This document shows, piece by piece, positions 44,855-54,358 of a DNA stretch of 60,509 nucleotides. Below the pieces are notes generated by a model that was not told the origin of the DNA, made no database searches, and was given only the letters and a program-made list of their open reading frames with translations. The translations under genes were made by a program, and so were the position numbers. Each line of letters starts with the position of its first letter. The first letter of the stretch is position 1. Origin of the DNA: an uncultured Clostridia bacterium (GTDB taxonomy: Bacteria > Bacillota_A > Clostridia > Oscillospirales > Oscillospiraceae); assembly GCA_947307375.1 (NCBI GenBank), contig CAMZIX010000002.1, positions 1 to 60,509 on the forward strand, written 5' to 3'.

Positions 44855-47104
44855 GTGAAGATTGCCAAAATTGCGGTTTCCGCCGCACCATATTGGATAG
44901 ACAAGCCCTATGATTATCTGATCCCCGAGGAACTGCAGGAAGCTGCGCTCCCCGGGGTAAGGGTTTATGTACCCTTTTCCAGGGGGAATCGTTTGTGCGA
45001 GGGGATCATTCTTGCTGTGTCGGATGAGAGCGGATACAGCGTGAACAAGCTCAAGGCTGTGATCCGCCTGCTGGACGATCAGCCTCTTCTGAGCGAATCG
45101 CAGATCAAGCTTGCCCTTTTTATGCGCGATCGCTTCTTCTGCACGGTCTATGACGCGGTCAGGGCTATCCTGCCCGCCGGTCTTTGGTTCAACGATCAGG
45201 GCGAACGCAGGATCAAGGATAAAACGCTTCCGATGATCCGGCTTGCCGTTTCCGCCGAGGAAGCCGCCGAGGCGGCCGAAACAAAGCGCCGCCGCGCGCC
45301 GCAGCAAGCGCAAATCCTGGAGCTGCTGAGCAGCTTTGAAGCTTTGCCGCTGCATGACGTCCTGCAGCATACCGACGCCAAACGTTCTTCCGTGAAAGCG
45401 CTTGAGAATCAGGAACTTGTTCAGCTCTATGAACGTGAGGTGTTCCGCCGACCGGAGATTTACAGCGACGAGTTGATGCCCCTGCCGCAGTTGAACGAGG
45501 CGCAGGAGAGAGTTTTTCATGGGCTGATGAGTCTTGCCGAAGGAGGGAAAGCCTCTGCGGCGCTGCTGTTCGGCGTCACCGGCAGCGGTAAAACGAGCGT
45601 CTATATTCATCTGATCCAAAAAACGCTGGAAAAGGGGAAGTCTGCGATCCTTCTTGTCCCTGAGATCGCTTTGACGCCGCAGATGCTGCAGACCTTTTCT
45701 TCCTTTTTCGGCAATCTGATCGCCGTGCTTCATTCCAGCCTTTCCGTTGGCGAACGCTATGATGAATGGAAGCGTATCCGCAGCGGAAAAGCGAGACTGG
45801 TGATCGGCACGCGCAGTGCAGTTTTCGCTCCGGTTTCTGAGCTTGGCCTGTTAATCATCGATGAAGAGCAGGAAGAAAGCTATAAATCTGAAAATTCGCC
45901 CAGATACAACACGCGCGATGTGGCAAAATACCTCTGTGCCCGCGCCGGATGTCTACTTTTGCTTGGCTCGGCCACGCCGGATGTCTCGAGCCGCTATTTT
46001 GCGGAAACCGGCCGCTATTCTTTCTTCACGCTGCCGGAGCGATATAACGACATGGCGCTTCCGGAGGTCCGCATTGTCGACATGAAGCGCGAGCTTCGCC
46101 GCGGCAATACGGGTGACATCAGCAGCGTGCTCCGCGATGAGCTACAGCAGAATATTGAACATGGCGAGCAGAGCATCCTCTTTATCAATCGCCGCGGCGC
46201 GCACAAGCTGATCAGCTGCGGCAGCTGCGGTTTTACGTACCGCTGCCCTCGATGCAGCGTTTCGCTGACCTATCACAGCAGCAACCGTCGGTTGATCTGC
46301 CACTACTGCGGTTATTCGCAGAGAGTTGACGCGCTGTGCCCGGACTGCGGAGGAGAGCTGAAGTATCTCGGCAGTGGAACCCAATATGTCGTTGAGCAGC
46401 TCAATGAGCTCTTTCCCGGCGTGGAGATCCTGCGGATGGACACGGATTCCGTTGCGCCTGTCGGCTCTCATGAACCCTTGTTTGAGCGTTTCAAACAGGA
46501 GAACATCCCGATCATGGTCGGCACGCAGATGGTCACAAAAGGGCTGAATTTTGAGAATGTGACCCTGGTGGGCGTTTTGTCCGCCGATCAGAGCCTATAC
46601 GCCGGCGACTACCGTGCCGGAGAACGCACCTTTTCCCTGATCACACAGGTGATCGGACGCAGCGGCCGCGGGACAAAACCCGGCCGCGCTGTGATCCAGA
46701 CCTTTACGCCGGAGAATCAGATCATTCAGCAGGCCGCCGCACAGGATTACGAAGCCTTCTATGGCTCCGAAATGGTCCTCCGGCGTCTCCAGCATGCGCC
46801 GCCTGTCTGCGATCTGATCTCACTGACCGCCTCGGGGCTGGTCGAGGAGCAGGTTTTGAAAACGGCGCACTATATGGCCAACTGGCTTCGCAGCGCCATG
46901 TCAGGCGCTTCGGATGTCAGCGTCATGGGGCCCGCGCCGCTCAGCGTAGTGAAGATTAACAACCGATATCGTTACCGGGTAAACCTTGCCTGTCATTCCG
47001 ATTCCTCCGTGCGTCTCCGGATCGCGCAGCTCATTGCGGAGTGCAGCACGGACAAGCGTTTCAAGGGCGTATCGGTCTTCGCGGATAACGACCCAGTAGA
47101 CTAA
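44855..47104 (+). CDS. priA: Primosomal protein N' (replication restart helicase PriA)
   Basis: Loads the replisome at stalled forks. Its 749 residues comprise the N-terminal 3'-end-binding domain, Walker A FGVTGSGKTS near residue 240, the helicase box IIDEEQEESYK (family usually DEEH), eight zinc-binding Cys in CGSCGFTYRCPRC, CHYCG and CPDCGG, and QVIGRSGRG. The start is GTG 44855 with a CAGGAA site. Confidence 0.96.
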   Translation: MKIAKIAVSAAPYWIDKPYDYLIPEELQEAALPGVRVYVPFSRGNRLCEGIILAVSDESGYSVNKLKAVIRLLDDQPLLSESQIKLALFMRDRFFCTVYDAVRAILPAGLWFNDQGERRIKDKTLPMIRLAVSAEEAAEAAETKRRRAPQQAQILELLSSFEALPLHDVLQHTDAKRSSVKALENQELVQLYEREVFRRPEIYSDELMPLPQLNEAQERVFHGLMSLAEGGKASAALLFGVTGSGKTSVYIHLIQKTLEKGKSAILLVPEIALTPQMLQTFSSFFGNLIAVLHSSLSVGERYDEWKRIRSGKARLVIGTRSAVFAPVSELGLLIIDEEQEESYKSENSPRYNTRDVAKYLCARAGCLLLLGSATPDVSSRYFAETGRYSFFTLPERYNDMALPEVRIVDMKRELRRGNTGDISSVLRDELQQNIEHGEQSILFINRRGAHKLISCGSCGFTYRCPRCSVSLTYHSSNRRLICHYCGYSQRVDALCPDCGGELKYLGSGTQYVVEQLNELFPGVEILRMDTDSVAPVGSHEPLFERFKQENIPIMVGTQMVTKGLNFENVTLVGVLSADQSLYAGDYRAGERTFSLITQVIGRSGRGTKPGRAVIQTFTPENQIIQQAAAQDYEAFYGSEMVLRRLQHAPPVCDLISLTASGLVEEQVLKTAHYMANWLRSAMSGASDVSVMGPAPLSVVKINNRYRYRVNLACHSDSSVRLRIAQLIAECSTDKRFKGVSVFADNDPVD

Positions 47105-47136
47105 AAATGCCGCTTTTGCGGCAGATGGGAGCAATC

Positions 47137-47640
47137 ATGGCATACCGCAATATCCTGACAAAAGAAGAACCCCTGCTTTATAAAAAGTGTCGCCCGGTGA
47201 CCGTCTTTAACGAGCGTCTTCATCAGCTGCTCGACGATATGACCGACACACTCAGGCAGGCGAACGGCGTCGGTCTTGCCGCACCGCAGGTCGGCGTGCT
47301 GCGCCGCGCGGTGCTGGTGATCGAGACCAATGTACCGGAAGGCGAGGATGAATATATCATCGAGCTGATCAACCCCGAGATCATCGAACGATCGGGCGTT
47401 CAGAAGGGCGCCGAAGGCTGTCTCAGCGTCCCGGGCGAGTATGGCCTTGTGGAACGGCCGATGTACGTCAAAGTGCGCGCACAGGATCGATACGGCAAAT
47501 GGTTTGAGGCCGAGGGCACCGGACTGACGGCCCGCTGCTTCTGCCATGAGCTGGATCACCTGGACGGCGTTGTCTTCACTTCTCTCTGTGAACGGATGCT
47601 CACCGAAGAAGAGCTCCAGAACGGCAAATTTGATTCCTGA
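47137..47640 (+). CDS. def: Peptide deformylase
   Basis: Removes the formyl group from nascent proteins. Its 167 residues have the three motifs GVGLAAPQVG, EGCLSVPG and HELDHLDG, with Cys and both His metal ligands. ATG 47137 has GGGAG 6 bases upstream. A small GC hairpin (47108-47123) sits between priA and the ribosome site. fmt follows, so formylation and deformylation genes are paired. Confidence 0.96.
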   Translation: MAYRNILTKEEPLLYKKCRPVTVFNERLHQLLDDMTDTLRQANGVGLAAPQVGVLRRAVLVIETNVPEGEDEYIIELINPEIIERSGVQKGAEGCLSVPGEYGLVERPMYVKVRAQDRYGKWFEAEGTGLTARCFCHELDHLDGVVFTSLCERMLTEEELQNGKFDS

Positions 47641-47649
47641 GGTTTTCGC

Positions 47650-48576
47650 ATGCGGATCGTATTCATGGGCACGCCGGACTTCGCGGAGGCGTCGCTGAAA
47701 AAACTGATCGATGAGCATTTTGACGTGGTCGGCGTTTTTACTCAGCCTGACAAGGCGCGCGGACGAGGCATGTCCGTTTCTTGTTCGCCCGTGAAAATGC
47801 TTGCGCTGCAGGCCGGGATTCCGGTCTTCCAGCCGGAAAAAATGCGTGACGGTACGGCGCTGGCACAGCTGCGGGAGCTCAGGCCCGACATACTGGTCGT
47901 CGTCGCTTACGGGCGTATCCTGCCGGATGAGATCCTGGCCCTCCCGAAATACGGCGCCGTCAACGTCCATGCGTCATTGCTGCCCAAATATCGCGGTGCG
48001 GCGCCGATCCAATGGGCTGTGCTTAACGGCGACAGGGTTACCGGCGTCAGCACCATGTATCTCGCGCATGAGATGGATACCGGCGACGTGATCTTTAGCC
48101 GGGAGACGGAAATCGGCGAAAAAGAAAGCTCCGGCGAGTTATTTGACCGTCTGATGAGGATGGGCGCAGAGCTTTTGGTCGAAACGCTTCGCGCGATTGA
48201 AGCGGGCACCGCGCCGCGCACCCCTCAGGATGCCAGCATGGCAAGCTATGTCGGCATGCTGGATAAATCCATGTCGCCAATCAATTGGGATCGCCCGGCA
48301 CGCAGCGTTATGAAGCAGATTTTTGGGCTGCAGCCCTGGCCGGTGGCGACGATGGAGTTAGAAGGGACCACGCTGCGTGTTTTCGACGCGGAGTATACCG
48401 GGCATCATTCGGACGCGAAGCCCGGAACGCTCCTTTCGGCGAATAAAGACGGACTGGAGATCGCCTGCGGGGAAGGAGAGACCCTGCTCATCACCGAGCT
48501 GCAGGCGCCCGGCAAGAAAAGAATGTCCGCGGCGGACTATCTGCGCGGTCATCCGATCAAAAGCGGAGTGAAATGA
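47650..48576 (+). CDS. fmt: Methionyl-tRNA formyltransferase
   Basis: Formylates initiator Met-tRNA. Its 308 residues have the folate-site motif NVHASLLPKYRGAAPIQWA, FMGTPDFAE at the N-terminus and a C-terminal OB-like domain (GLQPWPVATM). It starts 9 bases after def. Confidence 0.97.
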   Translation: MRIVFMGTPDFAEASLKKLIDEHFDVVGVFTQPDKARGRGMSVSCSPVKMLALQAGIPVFQPEKMRDGTALAQLRELRPDILVVVAYGRILPDEILALPKYGAVNVHASLLPKYRGAAPIQWAVLNGDRVTGVSTMYLAHEMDTGDVIFSRETEIGEKESSGELFDRLMRMGAELLVETLRAIEAGTAPRTPQDASMASYVGMLDKSMSPINWDRPARSVMKQIFGLQPWPVATMELEGTTLRVFDAEYTGHHSDAKPGTLLSANKDGLEIACGEGETLLITELQAPGKKRMSAADYLRGHPIKSGVK

Positions 48577-48577
48577 T

Positions 48578-49894
48578 ATGAGTTCCGCAAGAAAAGCCGC
48601 GCTTTTCGTTTTGGAACGCTGCCGCCGGGACGGCGCCTGGTCCGGACTGGTGCTGGATCAGCTGCTGCAAAACGACACACTGGATGCGAGGGATGCTGCG
48701 CTGGCGGTGCAGCTCAGTCTTGGCGTGATTCAGAACGATCGTTATCTCGACTTTTATATCGATCATTATTGTCACGCCTCCGGACTGGAGCCGAAGCTGC
48801 GCGATATCCTGAGGCTTGGCGCTTATCAGATCCTGCTGCTTGATAAGATCCCTGCTCACGCCGCTGTGGACGAGAGCGTTTTGCTCTGCCGCAGGATCGG
48901 CCTGTCGCGGGCATGCGGTCTTGTCAATGCTGTTCTGCGGCGTCTGAGCGAGCATCGGAATGATCTTCCGGAAATCCCGGGAAAGGGATCCTCCGCTTAT
49001 CTGGCCGTTCGCTACAGCCAATCCGACTGGTTGGCGGAGGAACTGACCGCACAGCGAGGCTATGCTTTCACGGAAGACTTCTTCCGCGCCTGTCAGCAGC
49101 CGGCGACGCTGGATCTGCAGATCAATACGCTGAAAACGGATTTTTTGATCTATTCACAAAAACTGGAGCATGCAGAAAAGCCATATGATGTTCCCGCTTT
49201 CCCGAGCCGCTGTATGAGCCTTCGCGGAGGAAAGCCCAACGATCTGCCAGGCTATGACAACGGCCTCTTCTATGTGCAGGATCGTGCGGCGGCCAGCGCT
49301 GTCGAGATCGCATCTCCACAGCCCGGCATGAGAGTGCTGGATGCCTGCGCGGCGCCCGGCGGAAAATCTTTTGCCGCGGCCATTCGCATGAAGGACAGAG
49401 GCGAAATCATTTCCTGTGATCTGCATGAAAAAAAGCTCCGCCTTATTGAAAACGGAGCAAAGCGACTGGGTATCACTTGTATTCGGACTATGCCGGCCGA
49501 CGCCATGCAGGAAAATGCGCAATGGCGGGATTCTTTCGATTTGGTCATTGCCGATGTGCCCTGCTCCGGTTTCGGCGTTATGCGAAAAAAGCCGGAAATC
49601 CGCGCCCGCGGCCGGGAGGATACAGCTCGTCTTCCGGAAATCCAGGCAAGGATCCTGGATAATCTCAGTTGCTATGTCAAACCGGGCGGCACGCTGCTGT
49701 ATTCCACCTGTACGGTCCTGCGCCAGGAAAACGAAGAAATCATGGAGTCTTTCCTCCGGAAGCATGCCGATTATCATCCGGCCGATTTTTCGGTTGGTGA
49801 GAGAGCTTCTGAAAACGGTTGTTATACTTTCTGGCCGCAGATCGACGGAACGGACGGTTTTTTTGTATCTAAACTGATACGGGGAACAAAATGA
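48578..49894 (+). CDS. rsmB: 16S rRNA (cytosine-967-C5)-methyltransferase RsmB
   Basis: Methylates C967 of 16S rRNA. Its 438 residues comprise an N-terminal NusB-like RNA-binding domain and a SAM-dependent core with LDACAAPGGKSF, the Cys of DVPCSGFGVMRKKPEI and the catalytic Cys of YSTCTVLRQENE. It starts one base after fmt and overlaps rlmN by 4 bases. Confidence 0.95.
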   Translation: MSSARKAALFVLERCRRDGAWSGLVLDQLLQNDTLDARDAALAVQLSLGVIQNDRYLDFYIDHYCHASGLEPKLRDILRLGAYQILLLDKIPAHAAVDESVLLCRRIGLSRACGLVNAVLRRLSEHRNDLPEIPGKGSSAYLAVRYSQSDWLAEELTAQRGYAFTEDFFRACQQPATLDLQINTLKTDFLIYSQKLEHAEKPYDVPAFPSRCMSLRGGKPNDLPGYDNGLFYVQDRAAASAVEIASPQPGMRVLDACAAPGGKSFAAAIRMKDRGEIISCDLHEKKLRLIENGAKRLGITCIRTMPADAMQENAQWRDSFDLVIADVPCSGFGVMRKKPEIRARGREDTARLPEIQARILDNLSCYVKPGGTLLYSTCTVLRQENEEIMESFLRKHADYHPADFSVGERASENGCYTFWPQIDGTDGFFVSKLIRGTK

Positions 49895-50949
49895 AAAAAG
49901 ACATTGTTTCGCTGCTCCCGGAAGAGTTGGAGGCAGATCTTCTCGAACTGGGCGAGCCGGCATATCGGGCCGGTCAGGTTTTTCGATGGCTGAGCCGGGG
50001 CGTCCGCGATTTTGACGCGATGAGCGATCTCTCCAGAGTTCTGCGTGAAAAACTGAAAGAGAACTACAGCATCTATGCGCCGAAAGTCTTGAGAAAACAG
50101 GTCTCATCGATCGACGGAACCATCAAGTATCTTTGGGAGCTTCAGGACGGTCAGGCTGTGGAAACCGTTGTGATGAGTTATCAGCACGGGAACACGGTCT
50201 GTGTTTCCTCCCAGGTCGGCTGCCGCCAGGGCTGCGCCTTCTGCGCATCCACGATCGGCGGACTGGTCCGCAATCTGACGCCCTCGGAGATCCTGAATGA
50301 AGTGATGTTTTCTCAGCTGGATTCCGGGAAAGAGATCTCCAATATCGTGTTGATGGGAATCGGAGAACCTCTTGACAATTTTGACAATGTCATGCGGTTT
50401 CTGAAGCTCGTCAACCACCCGAAGGGCATGAACATCGGTATGCGTCACATTTCGCTGTCTACCTGCGGTATTACCGAGCGCTTCGATGACCTTGCCGCAC
50501 TCGATCTGCAGCTGACGCTCTCTGTTTCGCTGCATGCTCCGGACGATGAGACCCGCTCAAAGCTGATGCCGGCCAATCGTGGCCGCGGCATAGACCAGCT
50601 GATTGACTGCTGCAAAAGGTATTTTGAAAAGACTGGGCGGAGAATCTCCTTTGAATATGCCATGATTGACGGCGTCAACGATACGGCGTTCCATGCCAAA
50701 CGACTCGCCGCGCTGGCGAAGGAAGTGTCCGCGCATGTCAACCTGATCCCGCTCAACCATGTCGAGGAGCGACAGTTCCGTCCGTCTACATCCGGACATA
50801 TGAAGGCCTTCATCAAGATCCTTGAGGAACAGCAGGTGAACGTTACTGTCCGCCGCCGCCTCGGCAGCGATGTGGACGCCTCCTGCGGCCAGCTTCGCAG
50901 AAAACGGGAGTTGGACAAGCCTGAAAAACAGCACGCTGAAGAGAGTTGA
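49891..50949 (+). CDS. rlmN: 23S rRNA (adenine-2503-C2)-methyltransferase RlmN
   Basis: Radical SAM enzyme that methylates A2503 of 23S rRNA and A37 of some tRNAs. Its 352 residues hold the cluster cysteines C111, C115 and C118 in CRQGCAFC, GIGEPLDN, and the C-terminal Cys332 in DVDASCGQL. Residue context fits RlmN rather than Cfr, and the operon position is the housekeeping one. Confidence 0.95.
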   Translation: MKKDIVSLLPEELEADLLELGEPAYRAGQVFRWLSRGVRDFDAMSDLSRVLREKLKENYSIYAPKVLRKQVSSIDGTIKYLWELQDGQAVETVVMSYQHGNTVCVSSQVGCRQGCAFCASTIGGLVRNLTPSEILNEVMFSQLDSGKEISNIVLMGIGEPLDNFDNVMRFLKLVNHPKGMNIGMRHISLSTCGITERFDDLAALDLQLTLSVSLHAPDDETRSKLMPANRGRGIDQLIDCCKRYFEKTGRRISFEYAMIDGVNDTAFHAKRLAALAKEVSAHVNLIPLNHVEERQFRPSTSGHMKAFIKILEEQQVNVTVRRRLGSDVDASCGQLRRKRELDKPEKQHAEES

Positions 50950-50955
50950 TAAAGG

Positions 50956-51699
50956 ATGAAAAGTTTTGGTTTAACCGATAAGGGAAGCCGAAAGGACAAT
51001 CAGGACAGCTTTATCATTGAGCGCTGCGAATCGCAGAGCTGTCTGGTTCTCGCGCTTTGCGACGGGATGGGTGGCGCGAAGGCCGGGGGCGTGGCCAGTC
51101 AGCTCTCCAACAAAGCCTTTGTCTCACATATTTACGGCAGACTGACTGCACGCGTGAAAAAACGTCTGGATTACGAAGCGCTTCTGAAAGAAGCCTGCAC
51201 GGAAGCCAACGGCGTTTCCTTTGAGTATTCTCAGTTCGACGAGGCCTTCAACGGAATGGGGACGACGCTGGTCGGCGGTATTTTGAAGTTTGACGGTTCC
51301 GGCTATATTATCAACGTCGGAGACAGCCGCGCGTATCAGATCTCCCGTCGGAACCACAAGATCACTCAGATCACCAGGGATCATTCTCTGGTCGAAGAGC
51401 TTTTGGAATACGGCGCGATCACCGAAGAACAGGCACGCGTTCATCCGCAAAAAAACATTATTACACGCGCTGTCGGGTCCGAAGCGCAGGTCGAGGCAGA
51501 CTATTACCGTTTTTCTCTGAGATCCGGCGACATTTTTCTGCTTTGCTCAGACGGCCTTTCCAATATTTTGACCGATGAAGAAATGCTGTCGTTTGCCGAA
51601 GAGTATCCAGATCCGGAAGCACTGTGTCATCGTCTCATGGAATGCGCGCTCGAGCGCGAAGCCAAGGACAATGTGACGGTGATAGCCGTTACCAAGTAA
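50956..51699 (+). CDS. prpC: PP2C-type serine/threonine phosphatase (PrpC/Stp)
   Basis: Reverses PrkC phosphorylation. Its 247 residues have the PPM metal motifs KDNQDSF, LCDGMGGAKAGGVAS, VGDSRAY and CSDGLSN/KDNVTVI. It starts 6 bases after rlmN and precedes the kinase by 9 bases. Confidence 0.96.
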   Translation: MKSFGLTDKGSRKDNQDSFIIERCESQSCLVLALCDGMGGAKAGGVASQLSNKAFVSHIYGRLTARVKKRLDYEALLKEACTEANGVSFEYSQFDEAFNGMGTTLVGGILKFDGSGYIINVGDSRAYQISRRNHKITQITRDHSLVEELLEYGAITEEQARVHPQKNIITRAVGSEAQVEADYYRFSLRSGDIFLLCSDGLSNILTDEEMLSFAEEYPDPEALCHRLMECALEREAKDNVTVIAVTK

Positions 51700-51708
51700 G
51701 GGGAAGCT

Positions 51709-53394
51709 ATGAACGAGAACGATAAGTATATCGGCATGCTGCTGGATGAGCGTTACGAGCTGCAGGAGCTGATCGGCGAGGGCGGCATGGCTGTTGTTTA
51801 CCGTGCGCTTGATAAAAGGCTGAACCGAAACGTCGCCGTAAAGATCATGCGCGATGAGATGGCTGCCGATGAGGAGTTCAAGCGGCGCTTCTGTGCCGAA
51901 TCGCAGGCCGTCGCGATGATGTCGCATCCCAATATCGTCGCCGTCTATGACGTCAGCCACAGCGACCGGATGGAATATATCGTCATGGAGCTGATCGACG
52001 GCATCACGCTCAAGCAGTATATGGACCGCCGCGGTATCTTGAGCTGGAAGGAAGCTGTACATTTTTCCAAGCAGATCGCCCGCGCCCTCGGTCATGCGCA
52101 TGAGCGCGGCATCATCCATCGGGATATCAAGCCTCAGAACATCATGCTCCTGCGTGACGGCACGATCAAAGTCGCCGACTTCGGCATCGCGTCACTGGAA
52201 AATGAATTTCAGGAATCCGACGGTCAGGCCATCGGCTCGATCCACTACATTGCACCGGAGCAGGCGAGGGGAGAACTCCCCGACGCCAGAAGCGATATTT
52301 ATTCGCTCGGCGTCGTTATGTATGAGATGGTGACGGGCGAGGTTCCATACACCGGCGACACGCTCGGTGAGATCGCAGTCAAACATATGAACGCGATCCC
52401 CAAGCCGATCCACGAGCTGAACCAGGACTTGCCCGAGGTCTTGGAGGAGATCATCGGACGGGCGATGGCCCCGAATCTTGCGGACCGTTATCAGACCGCC
52501 GCCGAGCTTGCCGATGATTTGGAACAGCTGTCACGAGACGCCGCAAGCGGTCTGGTCGAGGACGCATCCTCCGATGAGGTAAAAGTCCCCGACGTCAAAC
52601 CTGTCCGGTCCGTCAGCGAGCTGTCCAAGAAAAGCTTTGTCCGGAGACGCCGTCGTGCTGACCGCGTCAGTTACCTGTCCGGCAGTTTTCTTCTGCTTGC
52701 GCTCTGCATTGCGGTTTTTGCCTTCCTGTGGAAATACTGGATCGCGGATATTTTCGCGCCGGCCGAGCGCTTCGCGCTGCCGAATTTCGTCGGTGAATCC
52801 TATGAAAAGCTGGAAAACGATCCGGAGATCCTGAGCAAATATCGTTTTGAGGTTACTTTTGTTGTGGATACGGAATCACCTCCCGGCCTTGTACTGAAGC
52901 AGGAGCCTAAAGCAGGCCGCAGCGTCATGCGCGTGCCGTCCGGTGTCGCCGTCAATCTGGAGGTCAGCACAAACAGCAGCACAGTAACGGTCCCCGATCT
53001 GCTCAACCGTCATTATGTTGACGCACTTCTGCTGCTGCAGAATGCCGGCTTCATCTGCGAGATCGAAAACGCGACTTCCGACACGGTCACACGCGATTAC
53101 GTGATTTCCAGCAGTCCTGCGGCCGGCGAAGAGATCAGCTACGGATCCACGGTTTACATTACCGTCAGCAGCGGCCCGGAAATCCTGTTTGTCGATGTGC
53201 CGAACCTTGTCGGGATCACCGAGGACGCGGCCAAAGCCAAGCTGGAGGCTGTGCGTCTGAGCTACGGCGGCGCCGAGCATGTACCCAGCGAATTTGAGGC
53301 AGGTACTGTCATCGGTCAGATTCCTGAGGCCTTTACTCAGATCGAGGAACACTCCAAAATCACCCTGCTGATTTCCAGCGGGCCGGGAGAATGA
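51709..53394 (+). CDS. prkC: PASTA-domain serine/threonine kinase (PrkC)
   Basis: Transmembrane kinase that senses wall fragments; in Bacillus it triggers germination. Its 561 residues comprise an N-terminal kinase domain (GEGGMAVVY, VAVKIM, HRDIKPQN, DFGIAS, APEQARG), a single helix at about 324-345 (FLLLALCIAVFAFLWKYW) and three extracellular PASTA repeats (ALPNFVGESYEK, VTVPDLLNRHYVDA, VDVPNLVGITEDAAK). rsgA follows after one base. Confidence 0.96.
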   Translation: MNENDKYIGMLLDERYELQELIGEGGMAVVYRALDKRLNRNVAVKIMRDEMAADEEFKRRFCAESQAVAMMSHPNIVAVYDVSHSDRMEYIVMELIDGITLKQYMDRRGILSWKEAVHFSKQIARALGHAHERGIIHRDIKPQNIMLLRDGTIKVADFGIASLENEFQESDGQAIGSIHYIAPEQARGELPDARSDIYSLGVVMYEMVTGEVPYTGDTLGEIAVKHMNAIPKPIHELNQDLPEVLEEIIGRAMAPNLADRYQTAAELADDLEQLSRDAASGLVEDASSDEVKVPDVKPVRSVSELSKKSFVRRRRRADRVSYLSGSFLLLALCIAVFAFLWKYWIADIFAPAERFALPNFVGESYEKLENDPEILSKYRFEVTFVVDTESPPGLVLKQEPKAGRSVMRVPSGVAVNLEVSTNSSTVTVPDLLNRHYVDALLLLQNAGFICEIENATSDTVTRDYVISSSPAAGEEISYGSTVYITVSSGPEILFVDVPNLVGITEDAAKAKLEAVRLSYGGAEHVPSEFEAGTVIGQIPEAFTQIEEHSKITLLISSGPGE

Positions 53395-53395
53395 G

Positions 53396-54286
53396 ATGCT
53401 GGAAGGAAGAATCATCAAGGCGCTGAGCGGGTTTTATTATGTTCAGTCGGAAGATCGCGTGCTTGCCTGCCGGGCGCGCGGCAAATTCCGGCTGGACGGC
53501 ACTTCTCCGCTTGTCGGCGATCGTGTTCTGTTGAGCACGGAGGGGGGCGATCACGGTCGCATTGATCGTGTTCTGGAACGAAAAAACTGGTTTGTCCGCC
53601 CTGCCGTCGCCAATATCGATGCGCTTGTCTTTGTCGCCTCCGGCGTCAACCCCGTGACCGATCCGTTTCTGATAGATCGCGTTTCTGTGATCGCGGCAGA
53701 ATCGGACTGTGAATTGATTGTCTGCGTCAACAAAACAGATCTCAGTCCCGCGGACGAGCTGTACGCCATCTGTGAAAAAGCGGGCTTTCCGCTGATCCGC
53801 ACAAGCGCTGCCACCGGCGAAGGCGTTGACGGCCTGTTTCGTCTGCTGCAGGGCAAAACCTCGGCGTTCACGGGCAATTCCGGAGTCGGAAAGTCCAGCC
53901 TGCTGAACCGATTGCTGCCCGGTCTGCAAGTGGATACTGCGGAAGTCAGCGAAAAGCTGGGGCGCGGAAAACATACGACGCGTCATGTCGAACTCTTCCG
54001 TCTGGATGAAAACAGCTACATCGCCGACACGCCCGGCTTTGCCTCTTTTGAGCTTGAGATGATGCAGACGATCGCGAAAGAGGATCTGGCTGAAGACTTC
54101 CCGGATTTTCACCCTTTCCTGGGACGGTGTCGTTTTCATGACTGCGCACATTTGAAAGAGCCCGGCTGTGAAGTCAGAGAGGCCGTCTCCCGCGGTGAGA
54201 TCCACCCCAGTCGCTACCGCTCTTACTGTCGCCTGTATGAGCTTTGCGCGCAGCAAAATTTCTGGGAGATCAAAAACTCGCGTTAA
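53396..54286 (+). CDS. rsgA: Small ribosomal subunit biogenesis GTPase RsgA
   Basis: Circularly permuted GTPase that checks 30S maturation. Its 296 residues run OB fold first, then G4 NKTDLS before G1 TGNSGVGKSSLLN and G3 DTPGF, and a C-terminal zinc site (CRFHDCAHLKEPGC). In Bacillus this gene is followed by rpe, thiN and spoVM; here rpe and thiN are missing and the spore cluster follows directly. Confidence 0.95.
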   Translation: MLEGRIIKALSGFYYVQSEDRVLACRARGKFRLDGTSPLVGDRVLLSTEGGDHGRIDRVLERKNWFVRPAVANIDALVFVASGVNPVTDPFLIDRVSVIAAESDCELIVCVNKTDLSPADELYAICEKAGFPLIRTSAATGEGVDGLFRLLQGKTSAFTGNSGVGKSSLLNRLLPGLQVDTAEVSEKLGRGKHTTRHVELFRLDENSYIADTPGFASFELEMMQTIAKEDLAEDFPDFHPFLGRCRFHDCAHLKEPGCEVREAVSRGEIHPSRYRSYCRLYELCAQQNFWEIKNSR

Positions 54287-54299
54287 CTGCATATTTGTG

Positions 54300-54327
54300 T
54301 CATATTCGACCGCCTTCCGCATAGAAT
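54300..54327 (+). promoter_or_regulatory. Sigma-E-like (mother-cell) promoter of the spoVM-sipL cluster
   Basis: TCATATT, 13 bases, CATAGAAT. The -35 fits the sigma-E consensus KMATATT fully and the -10 matches CATACAAT at 7 of 8; spacing is about one base short of usual. It is the only promoter-like element between rsgA and the small sporulation genes. Confidence 0.6.
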
Positions 54328-54358
54328 GAAGTATTCTGCTATGGGAGGCGGTCTGTTT

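Noticed and set aside
43901..45733. 610-codon open frame on the - strand opposite gmk, rpoZ and priA
   Set aside because: It spans three clear + strand genes and their gaps, has no ribosome site, and the product resembles no family.
47108..47123. Small hairpin TGCCGC-TTTT-GCGGCA between priA and def as a terminator
   Set aside because: It has no T tract and lies just before the def ribosome site within a conserved operon; at most it affects translation.
49891..50949. Cfr-type antibiotic resistance methyltransferase
   Set aside because: The motif set and housekeeping operon position fit RlmN.
54326..54358. Longer start for the 50-residue peptide at ATG 54326
   Set aside because: That ATG overlaps the sigma-E-like -10 box, and the good ribosome site belongs to ATG 54359.
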